Below are positions 37,944 through 49,943 of a DNA stretch of 64,000 nt, piece after piece (position 1 is the first letter of the stretch; each line of letters starts with the position of its first letter). The translations under genes were made by a program, and so were the position numbers. The notes under the pieces were generated by a model. That model saw nothing but the letters and a program-made list of their open reading frames with translations. It was not told the DNA's origin and searched no databases. Source of the stretch: Cystobasidium ongulense (Eukaryota > Basidiomycota > Cystobasidiomycetes > Cystobasidiales > Cystobasidiaceae); contig BQUP01000012.1 in the NCBI GenBank assembly GCA_022835595.1, positions 248,001 through 312,000 of the forward strand, in the 5' to 3' direction.

Positions 37944-40446
37944 ATGCTTGCTTTTACTCATTCCATCGTATTCGCGCTCATCGCCCTCTGCCAGATCCAT
38001 CCAGTCGCGGCTTTCTTCCGTCTTGGAGTCGGTACCCTAGTACAGGAAAGAGCTGTAAGCTCCTTCTACCGTGCATCCGTCGAATTCACTCAGAACTTCA
38101 TCTGCTGACAAATCTTATATAGGATCCTATCGTCTCGCCGTGAGTAGATATCATCGAGTATGGGCAAGCTTGTGAGGGCTTCTGCTGATACTTGGCCAAT
38201 ATTTGTAGTGGAAAGACCAGTAGACATGGTACGCGATTAATAACGCCCGTTCAATGCCTGGATGATAGACAGCTGACTAGCCTCTCCAGTCCACACTGTC
38301 GCAGGAGGCTTCAATTTCGGTACAGAGGTCACTTACGCTTCGCTACGGGCCTCAAAGTGCACTTCCTCGGGCGTGCAGCAGGATTCGAGCGCTTACTGGG
38401 TTAGTCTGGACTTTCCAGACACTGATAGCGAAATACCTGACCTTCATGTCTTTATAGACCCCTATGATATATTTCTGGTATGTCGTGCACAGTTATTGGA
38501 CAGCCTCGTCTGTCTAATCACTCTTTGTTGAACATCAGGCGCAACGATGGCACTTTTATCGCCGCCAATGGCGGCAATCAGGGATTGACGGTTCGTCAAA
38601 CCAGCTCTCCTACTGCTCGGGACTGAACTGCGAATGACTTACGGAACTGCCATGATTTGCCTTCAGGTCTACTACAAATACAATACCAAAGAAGACACCC
38701 AGCCCTTTCCAGAAGTGAGGATCGCTCTCTCCTATATTAAGCGACACGACTCATTGATATCGATTCTGTCCTTGCAGGGTTTCAGAATGATGGGCGGGCA
38801 ATCAATGGCCCGCTCCTACAACCCGCCTCCTGGCGCCGACCCCTTCTACACATATTTCGAATGTCTAGGTGACGGTATTGCAGTGAGCTCTTCAAAGATC
38901 AGACCATTGCACAGGTTTTGCTAAGCGTTTTGGTTTCCTCGCGTAGGAGAAGGATGTCAAAACCAGTTCGTTTGCTAAATCTCTAAAGATGCGCAGCAAA
39001 GTTGGCTAATGCGCGTGTGTACACCACTCAGATGGTTTCCCAAAAATGGCGTACGTTTGCAATTCACCTATTTGAATGAGCTTCACCGCTGAGCTGTTAC
39101 CTTTGTAGCTGCCCGTTTACTGGTTCGTTGGGACTGAGTTTGTATCATCATAGTCCGCTGATTAAAAAAATTTTGATGCAGTGCGCATGAACGTCCATTT
39201 CCCCCGGTACGTTTGATGGGATCAAACGGTCTCGGCTGCAGCGCAGCTACACCGATCGTCCTGACATGCTTCCCACACTTCAGATGCGGCGATGGACGTC
39301 TGGAGTCCAGCGACAGAAGTCATGTCGTCTATCTGCAGAACGGCAAATGTCCTGCGAGCCACCCGATCCTCTACCCAGAGCTTCACGTGAGCGAAAATGT
39401 CAGACTACACGCTTGGGCAGATATTGACTAGATATACTCTATAGTACGAACTATGGTGGAACAATAAAGACGATCCTACCAATGGCATCAGCTGGGCCCA
39501 AGCGATGAATCCGGAACAACCATTTGTGCTCTCCAACGGAGATCCTACAGGGTATGGACGGCGAGCCACCCTCCCTTCAGTTTTGGAATCCACGGCGACT
39601 TCTTCAATGGTGAGCGGCTTTATGTGCGGCGTTCATTCCTCGCTTGGACTAGCTGATGTCAGTCTAGGATGGGAGACTTCCGCCCTGGCCGGCGCGCTGA
39701 AAGATTGCGACGGTGGAGGGAGCAATGGAAGCGTCGATATCTGCCCACGATTGACGAAAGTGGAAAGCGGGAATTGCAAGAAGGAGGGAAACTCGCCTGA
39801 TTTACCAGAACCTGAGGTGGTGAGTAGAATCTTCCGTGGCAGGCTCCTGGCTAAGCAGATGCTGAGCGAGTTCTGGGAAGCACAGATATTGGGCCCACTG
39901 CCAAAGCTCCCAGGCTGCAATCCAATCACGACTACAGAAGCAGAGGCAGAAGCACGAGGCAAAGCAGACTGTGGCGATGGCTCGGACTCTTCTGCCGCGC
40001 CTGCTGTGCAAGCAAGCCCTGGAGTCGCAGATTCCCAAACTACCGCTGAGACAGCTGCCACTGGCCAGCAAGAAACTGGCGCAGACACAGAGGCATCTGA
40101 CTCTGAAATTGCCGTCTTCCCCGACGGACAAGGAAGCCGCACCGGAAGACGTGGTTCTGCTGAAGCAAATGACGAACCAGAAGAAGATCCCGAAATTCCT
40201 GCCCTGCCAACTGCGGCTGCGCGCGCCGAGCAAGAGACGGTTGAAGAGTCAGGCGTTATACAGAGTCCCGATTCTCCAGGTGTAGGTGCAGGTAGAAAAG
40301 CTGAGGCAGTCCCAATGGCTTCGCCTACATCCAACAAACATAATTGCGGCGGTAAGAAACCTACTTCGACTGCCGTAGCCAATGCAAGAAGCAGACAGAG
40401 GCAGGTGAAAAAACGACGGAATGGAAGGGATATTCATCTCGACTAG
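37944..40446 (+). CDS. Secreted DUF1996-domain protein with micro-exons
   Basis: Signal peptide MLAFTHSIVFALIALCQIHP-VAA. DUF1996 motifs in order: HVHTVAGG, LRASKCTSSGVQQDSSAYWT, PMIYFWRNDGTF, FRMMGGQSMARS, RMNVHFPRCGDGRLESSDRS, HPILYPELHYELWW, VLSNGDPTG, then GIHGDFFNGWE. My 15-exon model is 37944-38054, 38123-38139, 38209-38228, 38290-38399, 38458-38477, 38539-38590, 38667-38714, 38778-38868, 39032-39050, 39109-39122, 39182-39206, 39284-39386, 39445-39551, 39581-39609 and 39668-40446. It totals 1,545 bases (514 residues) and closes in frame. Exons as short as 14 to 20 bases and a 29-base intron (39552-39580) are needed to keep the motifs. The last 200 residues are Glu/Ala/Ser-rich and end in a basic tail. 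DUF1996 proteins are fungal and extracellular or wall-associated; their activity is not established. Confidence 0.88.
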
Positions 40447-40767
40447 GTGAAGATCGACTGTATAGAAGCGCTTGCAGGTCGAGTAGTTCGTTTGCTTTCT
40501 TAGCTTTGGGCTTCATATGAGTTGTGATGGGCGCCGCCAGACGGCTAGGATTTTGTACTACTATATGTTGAAACTCTCACTCTGTTCCGAATGGCCTTCT
40601 ACTGTATCACTGTTCAGCCCGCTGTAAAGCAGAACTTGGGAAGGTATTCGATACAACCTCGCAGTTTGCTGCGGCTGCTGTGTGGTTTTGCCACATCTGC
40701 TATCATCTTCATCAACAGACTGGAAGTGCACTCGACTTTATGCACAACCAACCGCGTCACCAGCAAA
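40447..40767. other. Intergenic region upstream of the WBP4-like gene
   Basis: 321 bases downstream of one plus-strand gene and upstream of the next. No coding motif; it presumably holds a terminator and a promoter. Confidence 0.5.
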
Positions 40768-41875
40768 ATGTCTGAATACTGGGTGTCACACCAGAAGTTC
40801 TACTGCAAATAGTGAGTCCACTGACGCTCAGACTGTTCAGGCGTTGGGTCGGGCAGCAGCTAAGCTGACGGCTTGCTATTCTATTCTCACTCCATTGCAG
40901 TTGTAAAGTGTACATAGCCGATGACAAGCCAGTGAGTACTGCAAGGGTTGTAGCTTGCTTGATTGCGTGTAGATCATTGACTTGTATCTCTTTTCATAGT
41001 CACGTTCACATCATGATTCTGGTATGCGACACAAGGGCAACCTTGAGCGATACATCCGTGACATATACAAGAAAGGCAGCAAGCAAGAGCGAGAGAAAGC
41101 GGAGGAAGCCCGTCAAATAGCAAGTATAGATGCGGCTGCAGCTGCAGCAATGGGAATCAGTGTTGCGCAAGCTTCAACGTCTGGAAGCGCACCTGCGCCT
41201 TTCAAGCGGAAAGCGACCTCGTCGTCAACATCTGGTGGGAGCTACTCGACTGCCGCTTCACTAGGCTTTACAGATCTTGAAGCAGAGAAACTACAGAAGG
41301 AGAAAGAGCTACGGGACAAAGAAGGCCACGCGGGTGAATGGGAGCTGGTAGCACCTACACCTGGACCCTCACGACCTCGCTCTACTTCGGTCGATCAACC
41401 TGGTGAAGAGGATAGTGCTCTTACACGGGATGCATCCCCTCCACGAGAGCGCGAAGAGGTTGATAACAGAAAGATGTCGCATAAAAGTTTCAAGGAAAAG
41501 TCACTGCCAGTGCTCAACGACGATGACTATGGTCAGATCAAGGTCAAAGTGCGGTCGCCCAAGCTAACGGCTGTGAAAGACGCATTAGCAAAAGCCAGAG
41601 AGCAAGCGAAAACACAAGCGCCTGTCTCGGAAGCTGTGAAAAAGCAGCATGTAGTCGACGGGAAGAATAAATTCAAGGCCGTAGAGCTCAAGGAATACGA
41701 AGAAACGCCTGAAGAGCAGGAAGAAAGGTACAAAGCCGCATTGGAATTGATAGAGCCGAAGAGGGAAGACGACGATAGTGCAACGCGGAACGCATCGGAA
41801 AGTAGCGCTCCCATGTTCAAGAAGCGAAAAGCAAAGGCTGGAGATGCAGCTCCTAGTAATAAACGAAGAGTCTAG
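40768..41875 (+). CDS. WBP4/FBP21-like splicing factor with matrin-type zinc finger
   Basis: Three exons (40768-40811, 40901-40931, 41000-41875) give 316 residues in closed phase. The N-terminus MSEYWVSHQKFYCKYCK followed by SRSHHDSGMRHKGN is a matrin/U1-type C2H2 zinc finger (Cys-X2-Cys ... His-X5-His). It has the same opening as WW-domain-binding protein 4 (human MADYWKSQPKKFCDYC). That protein belongs to spliceosomal complexes of the U2 snRNP/B-complex stage. The rest is charged and Ser/Glu-rich, with no clear WW domain visible, so only the zinc-finger part of WBP4 is conserved. It ends in a basic KKRKAKAGD...KRRV tail, a likely nuclear signal. Confidence 0.82.
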
Positions 41876-41987
41876 CATAGATACTATCAACAACAACACG
41901 ACACACCCCAACTTCTCCAGACTACGGAAGTACTACACTGTACTTCAATGCTTGTTATTGTGTTCAATAGAAACCTTGTTGCGGTCT

Positions 41988-44900
41988 TTACTCCCAAATT
42001 TTTACATTGCCACTGCGGTCAGCGCTGACCACGCACTTGAATGGTAGCTCCAGCAGAGCCAGCGCCGTTATAGCATCTTGATGCGCTCTGAGCAAGTTCT
42101 GCTGACTTCCCGCGGTAAGGTTTGCTCGTTTACTGCTGTTTGCTGTCCCTTTCCCATTTGACCGAATTTCGGTAAATATGTCGGTTCCTTCAACATTCTC
42201 TCGACCATAAGTGGCTTTGTCCTCTCCTTCCTCGACACCCACTATAAGCGAGGACTTCTCGACAATCGACAGGTCCCAAAAGACTAGTCTTCTATCTTCT
42301 CCAGCAGATATGATCCATCCTCCATCCGCATGTCGCGTTCTTGCAGGCTGTCCGCTACCACCTGCCATTTCGACCACTGTTGGGAGAGTGCTAAGAGCGG
42401 ATGCACCTGATGCATGAGCATAGTCCAAGCCATGCAATATCGTGTTGATCGCAGGACGGTTTGGTCGATGCTGGAAACCGTGCAGTGCAGCGGCAGGGTT
42501 CTCGCTTTGTGGTTCATTGGACGTATCGTTCCTCGCCTCTGCCAATTCGTTTGCATTCGCAAGCAGCTTCTGGATGGCCTGAGCTGGGTTGTCGTCAACT
42601 GCTTGCGCAACCTGTCCCGCCGTCCGGCTGTTTTTACTCGCTGTTGACGTCGAGCGTTGCCGCCGCAAGTCCCGCAGAACTTCTTTACTTGCTAGGTCAT
42701 GAATGAGCATGAAGCGTTCGACACACTGCGCTGTTCCAATGTCCCAAGTCTCGAACCCTTCGCAGTTATCCAGGGTTACGATTACCCATCTACCTTTCCC
42801 CTTAGTGCTGTGAATAGTGCACGACTGCACACCTCCGGTCTTCTCGTTCCCTACCTTCCATGTACGCAATCGTAATCCGAAGCGAAGATCCCACAGTGTG
42901 AGAAACCCTGATAGAGTCCCAGTCAGGAGCCAGGCATGCTTCTTATCTAGACACATGCACGAGATGGGTCCACTTTGATTGGGTTGTTGGTAAGTTATAA
43001 TGCTTCGAAGTGTGCGCACGTCCAATATAACGATCTTCGACTGCATTGTGGCGTAGACCAGGTTTGAGGCGGAGTCTAGATGAGGTCAAATCAGACAACT
43101 TTCGAGGAAGGTAGGTTCAGGATACACATACCCGTGTCGTAGTGGAGCATGCACGTCGCATAATCACCAGATGACGAGTCAACCAAATGCTGCCTGATCG
43201 TTGCGACCTTTCCGTAGCGCGGCATTTGACCCGATTGTTGGTGTATGTCCACTCGACTGACCCAAATCGAACCGTTGGTGGAGGCCGATACAACACAGTG
43301 ACTATTTTCCAAGAGTATTACCGAAGTGATCCGGCCACCTTGATTGATGGTCTGACGAGAACGGCTTGTAACATTCTTCTCAAGCCGGGTCGTATCCCAG
43401 ACTTTGACGGTACCGTCGGCCGAGCCAGTCGTGAAGAACAGATGATCTGGAGCGACCGCAAGCGAAGTCACTGCGTCCATGTGCTCTACCAGATTGCCAA
43501 TGAGAGTGCCTTCAGGGCACCTGCGAACTCTTTCTCTAGCACCTGGGCGAAGCATACGCTTTCGGCTAACTTTGTCAGGAATGAAAGGACCAAATTCTGG
43601 CATTGGCTCCCGGTATGAATCGAGGTAGGCTCTATCCAACAATTGCTTGATAGCAGGGTCGTCACCTTCGTAAGTACTGTGAAAGCGTCCGCCCGATGTC
43701 TTGTTGTTGGCCATCGCAACCGGAGTCGAAATACCAGACATGCTAGCCCCTTCGTTGCCTGCTTCACTTGTGAGATGGCCAATGGCTGTGGTCGTGTCTT
43801 CGCCAATAGCTGGCGATGCTTTTGAGAGCTCAACACCATGCATGTTAACCCTACTTCGCTGCTTGCTCAGTGGGGAGGGAGCAGCTGGGTTTGTACTACT
43901 GACAGCCGTTGCCGCATTGGAAAGTGTATCGATATTGTCCTCCTTTCCGTGTGTTCGCTCGCCATCCATCGACGGAGTAGATGTCGGTAAAGCAGGCCTA
44001 GTAGCGATGCCATGGTTCCGAGGAGATCCACCTGCTTGCATGCTATTGAGTGAAGTTGAGGATGTGTTTGTCATTGCTAAGCGTCTGCGGAGGGCATCAG
44101 CGGTACTGCTACCGCTGACGGATCTAGCAATCGGAAGGCGCGCGTTGTATTCCAAGGGGGAGCTTGATGCTGCCTCACCCGCTAGCGAGCTACGAGACCA
44201 GCCATCCGATGAGGTTGTACGGGATGCGAAACGCGCTCCAAGATTATCGGTTGTCGAGAATATAATATTCTGTGGTACAACGCCGAAGTTCGCCAGTCTG
44301 GTTTCCTCAACGAAAGACAGAGTTTCTGAAGCAGGATCATCGGAAGACATGCTAGATGCGCTGTCAAAGGTTTGTATCAGCCATAAAGCAGTAAGGACGC
44401 AGATGCACACGTGCAAACATACCTTTTGCGAGTTACAGCGATCTGTTTAATGTAGGTTCGCAATGTCAATAGCTTGTAGCTATCTGCTTCTGACATGCCA
44501 AGTGTTTGCATTTTCTGCATTTCGAGCTTGTCACTGTCAAGCTAATGTCAGATTTACCTTCCTGTTGAAGAATATGGAGATGTGTAACTCACTCTGTCGA
44601 CAGTACTGGTGTTTGCATGGCCGCTTCAATTGCCTTGGCCAGCTGCATCCCACTGACTGTGAAGTCTCCTTGCCACATCGTACTGCCTGGGCTGCGTAGT
44701 GCCCATGATACTGCAGCTTCATATATCGAGCGCGAGACCTGCGGAATGTTTTGTCAGGAGACCAGCATGTTTAGCATTGGCAGAAATGACCTACCGGTGC
44801 TGGCAGCGCAGAAATGATGTCAAACTCGTTTATTGTCCCGATGTCGACTGACAGGACCTTGCGAAGTCCAGGATATAAACAGCACCATCTTTCCGTTTCA

Positions 44901-47794
44901 CTTAGTTGTTTGGAAGCAGCAGCTATGAAGCTCGCAGAACCTGATCGTATCCAAATATTCGGATGGTAGAGAAGAGGAATGACCGCAAATAGAGCATCCC
45001 AAAGTCGCCGCTTCTGATGAATCCCTAGACTTGTCAGAGTGGACAGTGAGCTCAACTCGCGAGACGTGACTTGTTCTTCGGTATCTGCACACAGACAACC
45101 ATCAGGTTGGAGCTATAAGGTGCCGACAATAGTCTTTACTTACCTGCCAGTGCGCCTGCCAATAACGGCAGAACATACTCGTCCACACTTTTGACGCTGA
45201 TACAAGTCGATACGCCAACCATAGATCCGAAGAACTCCGCTCGCAATCGCCAGTCTCGGTCGTTCAGATGTGTGGTCATCAGACCGAGAATATCAGCTGT
45301 GCGAGCTCTGCCCAGAAAAGCGCACAGCGGAGTGATGTTGAGAACAAGCGCTCTTCTTACAGCCGAGGACGGGTCGACCAGGAGGGTATTCATAAGATCC
45401 TGTATCTGGCCCTGTAGATCCAGCAAGGATGCATCGTAACTCATCTGCGAAATCATCAGTCAGTCTCTGCCTGGCACAACAAGCTCAGATCACGACTGCC
45501 CACCTCATATGGCGCGCCGTCGAAGTCATGCGCCCGAGTGAGCTTGAACGTCCCTTCAGCTTTCATCGCTTGGGTCATATCGAGATACCATTGCCCGCTT
45601 TCCGCTAAAGAAGGTAAACATTGGGCTAGAAGGCACCGTACTGGTTCATCTGGATCGCCGGCGAAGGGCACAATGTTCGGAAGGATATATTGAGGAAAGA
45701 TGGCAGCATTTGACGGTGTTATTGTCTCGATGCTGATGAGCTAAGACACACCCGAAGGTCAGTCAACCTGCATCTAAATGTGATGAGTCCAAACGATACT
45801 TACTGTCTGTGTCAGAGTCCGCAATGCTGCAGCTCTAACCGATGCAGCATCGTTCTGCAGTAGCGAAACCACGAACGGAAGCATTCTATCCAGCTTTGTT
45901 TCGTCTGTAAGGTACTTGCTGATAGCTAGTAGAACATCGAAGCCCTTCAATATGGAGCTCGCACATGCGCAATTACGAAGGTTTGAGCAGACCAGAGAGA
46001 GGATAATGACAGCTGGCCCGTCTGTGGCAAGCACAAAAGGTTTCAGAGTGAGTTCTCCCGCCGGCTTCAACTGATATCGGCAGGATACACGCACCTATCG
46101 CTGCCGCTTTTACGGGTTGACAGTCGGCGCTTGTATTCGACAGAGGCAGAGGCAACTTAACAGGAAAGACAGACTACAAGCCAGTAAGCATGTTAATTTC
46201 GGATTTTAGACGGACAATTAAGTGTTTCGCTCACATCGCTAGACGTCATCACAGTATGTGGATGCTCCTCGAGGTTGGACTGACGCATCCCCTGTGGATC
46301 CAACCTACGTTCGATTTGCTCAAATTCCGTCCATATCCTATTGATGATTTCATCTGCATTGGTGGGTAGAGGCAATTCATTATCGGTCTCTGGGGCAGAA
46401 GCCGAGATGACTGTATTTGACCCTATTTGAGGCGTAGAAGCACCACTGACGCTTGCGCCTGATTTCGATAATACAGATTGAGCGGGATGGACAGCGTTGA
46501 TTTCGTTTGTAGAGGCTACAAAATCGTGGAAGTAATCGTAAAACGAAGCCGGGAAGACCTGATCGTATGAATCGATGTAATATTGCTCGCAACTCAGTCT
46601 GGCAGCTGGATCGAGCGAGATCATGCTTCGAACTAGATTCTACATCGAGGTGAAGTGTCAGTTGATGGCGAGGATGAGTGCAGGTATGCCATCTCCGACT
46701 TACCCTGACTCCTTCGTCCTCAATTTGCGCGAGGTAACCATCTAGCGTATAGTCGCCCTTTCGATATTGCAGGAGCTGAGCTAAAGTGAACGGTGGTGCT
46801 CCTTCCATGAACAGCTCCGCTAGTACACATCCCAAGCTGAAGACGTCCATACTGTGGGTGATCTTGCCCAACGATCTCCCGACTTCTAGAGTAGCTTTCT
46901 TCCGCCCAATATCACTATCTTGGCTATAGAACCTTTCAGGAGCAAGATAACAAGTTCTTCTACCTGAAGTGTCAAAAAAGTACGAGAAGTCGGAAGGGTC
47001 GTCTTCTGGTATATATGTCGGCTTGAAAGCGCTTGAAAAATCCGTAAGGTATACCCAATTCCAGGACGTAACGAGCACATTTTCACTCTTGATATCTCCG
47101 TGCGATACCTTTCGTGCACGAGTATCTTTCAAAGCTGACAAGAGCTGGAAAGCTATCCATTTCTTTTCAATCATTGTGAGGAAAGGTCGCGTGCTATACA
47201 TGCGATAATGGGAGAGAGTGCACTACAGCGTGAGCATCAATCATAACAAAGCTTCAAGAGATTGCCAAGTTACCTGATACGGTCGTAGAGGTTGCTTGCA
47301 AGCCATTGTCGTATAAGATAACCAGCGCGCTCGGTCGCTAGTGCCTGACTATATGGAAGCACATTTGGACAGTCCGCAAGGGCAGCTCGCTCGGCTAACC
47401 AGTAGACCATGGTTAGCTTGAGTATCAGAACGGCTCTGACTGCCAGTGCGAACCAGTACACACCAGCTATACGCTTCGAAGTGGGCCTGAGGTCCATATG
47501 CGAGTCGAGCTTCACAAAGACCTTGATGACGAGAGCGCCAGAGCGATGCCGGGCTTTTATGGACTTGAGAAAGCGCGAGGAGCCCATGCTGATGGATCAA
47601 CAGCGGCATATTGCAAGACGTGTCAGCATCTCCCTTCGAACTAACATGCAATTCGACCATCCTGGGCGGGCCGATTGCCTTTGACGAAGCAGGCCTCACC
47701 TCTTCTCGTACTGGATCTCACTGCCCAGCTCGCCGAGGTAGCTGACAGGCAGCACCATGCCGGCTGGGCGCATACTGCTCTGCGCTGCTCCCAT
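41988..47794 (-). CDS. VPS15: Phosphoinositide 3-kinase regulatory subunit Vps15 (pseudokinase-HEAT-WD40)
   Basis: Regulatory subunit of the Vps34 PI3-kinase complexes in autophagy and endosomal sorting. The ATG at 47792-47794 gives MGAAQSSM, a fitting N-myristoylation site (Gly2, Ser6). The kinase-like domain follows: GALVIKVFVK, VSHGDIKSENVLVTSWNWVY with HGDIKSEN in the catalytic loop, LTDFSSAFKP, CYLAPERF and VFSLGCVLAELF, all typical Vps15. HEAT repeats span about 46155-44780 on the minus strand (ASVRAAALRTLTQTV, DPSSAVRRALVLNITPLCAF, LRRRLWDALFAVIP-like). The C-terminal WD40 region (AVTSLAVAPDHLFFTTGSAD, SADRSGNVKIWE) ends at a stop at 41988-41990. A Ser-rich insert of about 200 residues separates HEAT and WD40 parts. 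More than ten introns. Confidence 0.95.
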
Positions 47795-48139
47795 GGCGGC
47801 CGTGTCCTCATGCCAGCGTCGTTGTCTTCAGGCGTGCAATAGAGTGGGTGGAGGAGAAGCAAGAAGCCGCAACGTCGGGCAAGGTCAAGCAGAGCGAATG
47901 GACGAGAAAGTCAGGTGCGTTTCAATCTACCCGTGATGGGGATGTCGAAGTACGCAACTCTACATCTCTGATGACATCTCTGATGGAATATGACAGTCCG
48001 CGTTGCAGAATGTGTACAAATCTACAAGAACAAAGCCGAAGAGCATTTAATCATCGTGCTCAGCGGTAGCAAGGTGACCTTCCTTGGAGCTAAAGATTAT
48101 ACAACAAAATGTCAGTCGCAGTTATTGCTGTGTATGAGT
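47795..48139. other. Upstream region of VPS15 / 3' region of QCR8
   Basis: 345 bases. Plus-strand frames exist (for example from 47911) and one could splice, but none resembles a known protein. Confidence 0.45.
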
Positions 48140-48711
48140 TCAGCAGAGTTGGACCCACTTGTACCACTCGTTCTTCTTGACAGCCCATGCAATTGTACCG
48201 TATCCTGCATTCGCGAAAAGCAAACATCAGAACTCCGTCCCATCTGTACATGTATTCGTTTATGACTCACCGGCAACGAATGGAAGGAGGAAGTAAGGGA
48301 CCTGCGACACGATTCTCGAGAAGCCTTGGAAGAGAGAGTGCTTCAAAGCTCCCTGGATCGGATTTTGGCGGAAGTGGGAGAGGGCTGCGGGTTGATAAAT
48401 GGAGCGAGCGAGTCCAGTTAGCATTAGTCCTGAGTGTCAGTTCATCTAGACGTATCATGCGCACTGTACTGGGTTATGCCCTTCTGTGTTGGGCCACCTG
48501 TGTGTGCAAAGTCGCGATTAGCCATCGTCCACGCTAGAGTCGAGAGCTGTGAGTACTGTGGAAGCTCACCTGAGGCACCCCACCAGCCGGTGTATCGGTG
48601 ACCACCTGGCACTGTGCAAGGCATCAGTGTTCAAAAGCTGTCTATCCAGCCTGGTCTCAAACTGCACCCACTGTGTCCGCCTCCGCTCATTGATGCTGGT
48701 GAAGGTCTCAT
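48140..48711 (-). CDS. QCR8: Cytochrome bc1 complex subunit 8 (ubiquinol-cytochrome c reductase)
   Basis: Small inner-membrane subunit of respiratory complex III. Five short exons (48672-48711, 48570-48611, 48465-48497, 48271-48384, 48140-48204) total 294 bases and 97 residues, the family size, with every phase closing. Visible signatures are an MRPS start, GGHRYTGWWG, GPTQKGITQYTLSHFRQNPI, ALKHSLFQGFSRI, and one membrane span (PYFLLPFVAGYGTIAWAV) ending KKNEWYKW. Because the exons are 33 to 114 bases, no long frame marks this gene. It shares a 184-base upstream region with the UreF gene. Confidence 0.93.
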
Positions 48712-48895
48712 TGTCGGTTATGAAGGTCTGCGAACGAAACGAGCTATCAGTCTCTGCGCCCTTCTGTACGCCATTCAGGATAGCAGGACATGCTCACTCT
48801 GTCTGGATCTCGAGGATTCCACTTATTAGGTACTTGGGCGAAAGTCAAGAACGGCCGTGGGATCCAGCTCCAGCTTTTGCTCTTTCGACGATTGG
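48712..48895. promoter_or_regulatory. Compact divergent promoter, QCR8 (-) / UREF (+)
   Basis: Only 184 bases separate the two start codons, so both promoters must overlap here. Confidence 0.55.
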
Positions 48896-49943
48896 ATGAG
48901 TCGGGCGACGGCGACGCACACGAGCATCAGCGCGCAAGAGCTGGACAGCAGCAAGCAGCATGACTTAGAAGACTACCTGTTGCTCGTGTAATCCATGCTT
49001 CCACCTTTATCTGCCCGGCGATCCTGTTCTGACAACTGGCAACTTGTCTCTTTCCCAGCTTATCGGACTCTGCACTCCCGACAGGCGGATTCGTAGCTTC
49101 ATCAGGCCTCGAGTCGTTCTATCAGCATGGATTCATTTCGTCGTCGTCCTCCTCCTCTTCGGCTGGGAATAGCTCGCGCTCATTCACTCTACTTTCCTTC
49201 CTCGAAGAGTCCTTATCGTCATATGCCCACTTGAACCTACCATTCTTCGACAAGGCGCATGAAGCAGTATGGAAGCTGCGCTGTTCCGATGGTCCTTCTG
49301 AAACCTCACCCACTCTACTCATCGACGATACGGTGGATTGCATCAGGAGACTAGATGCAGATCTAGAAGCAATGCTCCTAAATCACGTAGCAAGGCGAGC
49401 TAGTAAAGCACAAGGAATAGCGCTCTTAGCTCTATACTCCCGCGCATTTGCGAAGGAACAAGTAGGACCTGCATCCCCAGTAGATCCAATGCAAATCCAG
49501 TTGGACACTTTCATGGAGAAGTTAAAGATGGCAAGTAGGGGCAGGAGTGCCACTGTACATGGACATCTACCCATCTGCTTTCCTGTTCTCTGTGCAGCCC
49601 TGGGATTATCATTGGGTGAGTGGGCATGTAATGTGTTGATTCCCAAAATATACTAAGTAGTCGTGAATGTGCAATAGCTCGCTCCCGACACTTACACCTC
49701 TTCCTGCAAGCTCGAGCAATACTATCTTCAGCTGTGCGGCTCAATCTAGCAGGTCCTTACGCAGCGCAGCGGCTACTTCTTGTAGACATCCGTCAAGTAG
49801 TCAACAAAGTTCTTGACGAGGAAGAAGCCCGGCGTAAGCAGCAACGTGGAAATGACGAAGAAGGGCCAGCTACGACATGGCCTTTGGGCGAAATACTAGC
49901 AGCCAGACATGACCAATTGCATTCTCGCATATTCAATTCCTGA
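48896..49943 (+). CDS. Urease accessory protein UreF
   Basis: Works with UreD and UreG to insert nickel into apo-urease in the cytosol. Exons 48896-48987, 49059-49615 and 49678-49943 give 304 residues in closed phase. The diagnostic UreF block LSDSALPTGGFVASSGLESF follows the first splice. YQHGF, LLSFLEESLSSYAHLNLPFF, GHLPICFPVLCAALGLSL and LHLFLQARAILSSAVRLNLA (the late UreF helices) come next. A poly-Ser loop of eight residues is encoded near 49140. No other urease gene is within the window, as is usual in fungi. The first exon is assigned from a GTAATC donor that restores phase; it encodes a short Ser/Thr-rich lead ending EDYLLL. Confidence 0.93.

Noticed and set aside
38947-38965. A further 9- or 19-base exon in the DUF1996 gene
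   Set aside because: Frame closure works without it (joining 38868 to 39032), so the simpler single-intron model was kept.
39505-40446. Unspliced 313-codon reading of the last part of the DUF1996 gene
   Set aside because: It breaks the conserved domain motif, while the spliced form restores it and keeps the phases; noted instead as a possible retained-intron isoform.
47848-48265. Plus-strand frames between VPS15 and QCR8 that could splice at GTGCGT
   Set aside because: The predicted peptide has no recognisable motif and lies antisense to the QCR8 3' part.
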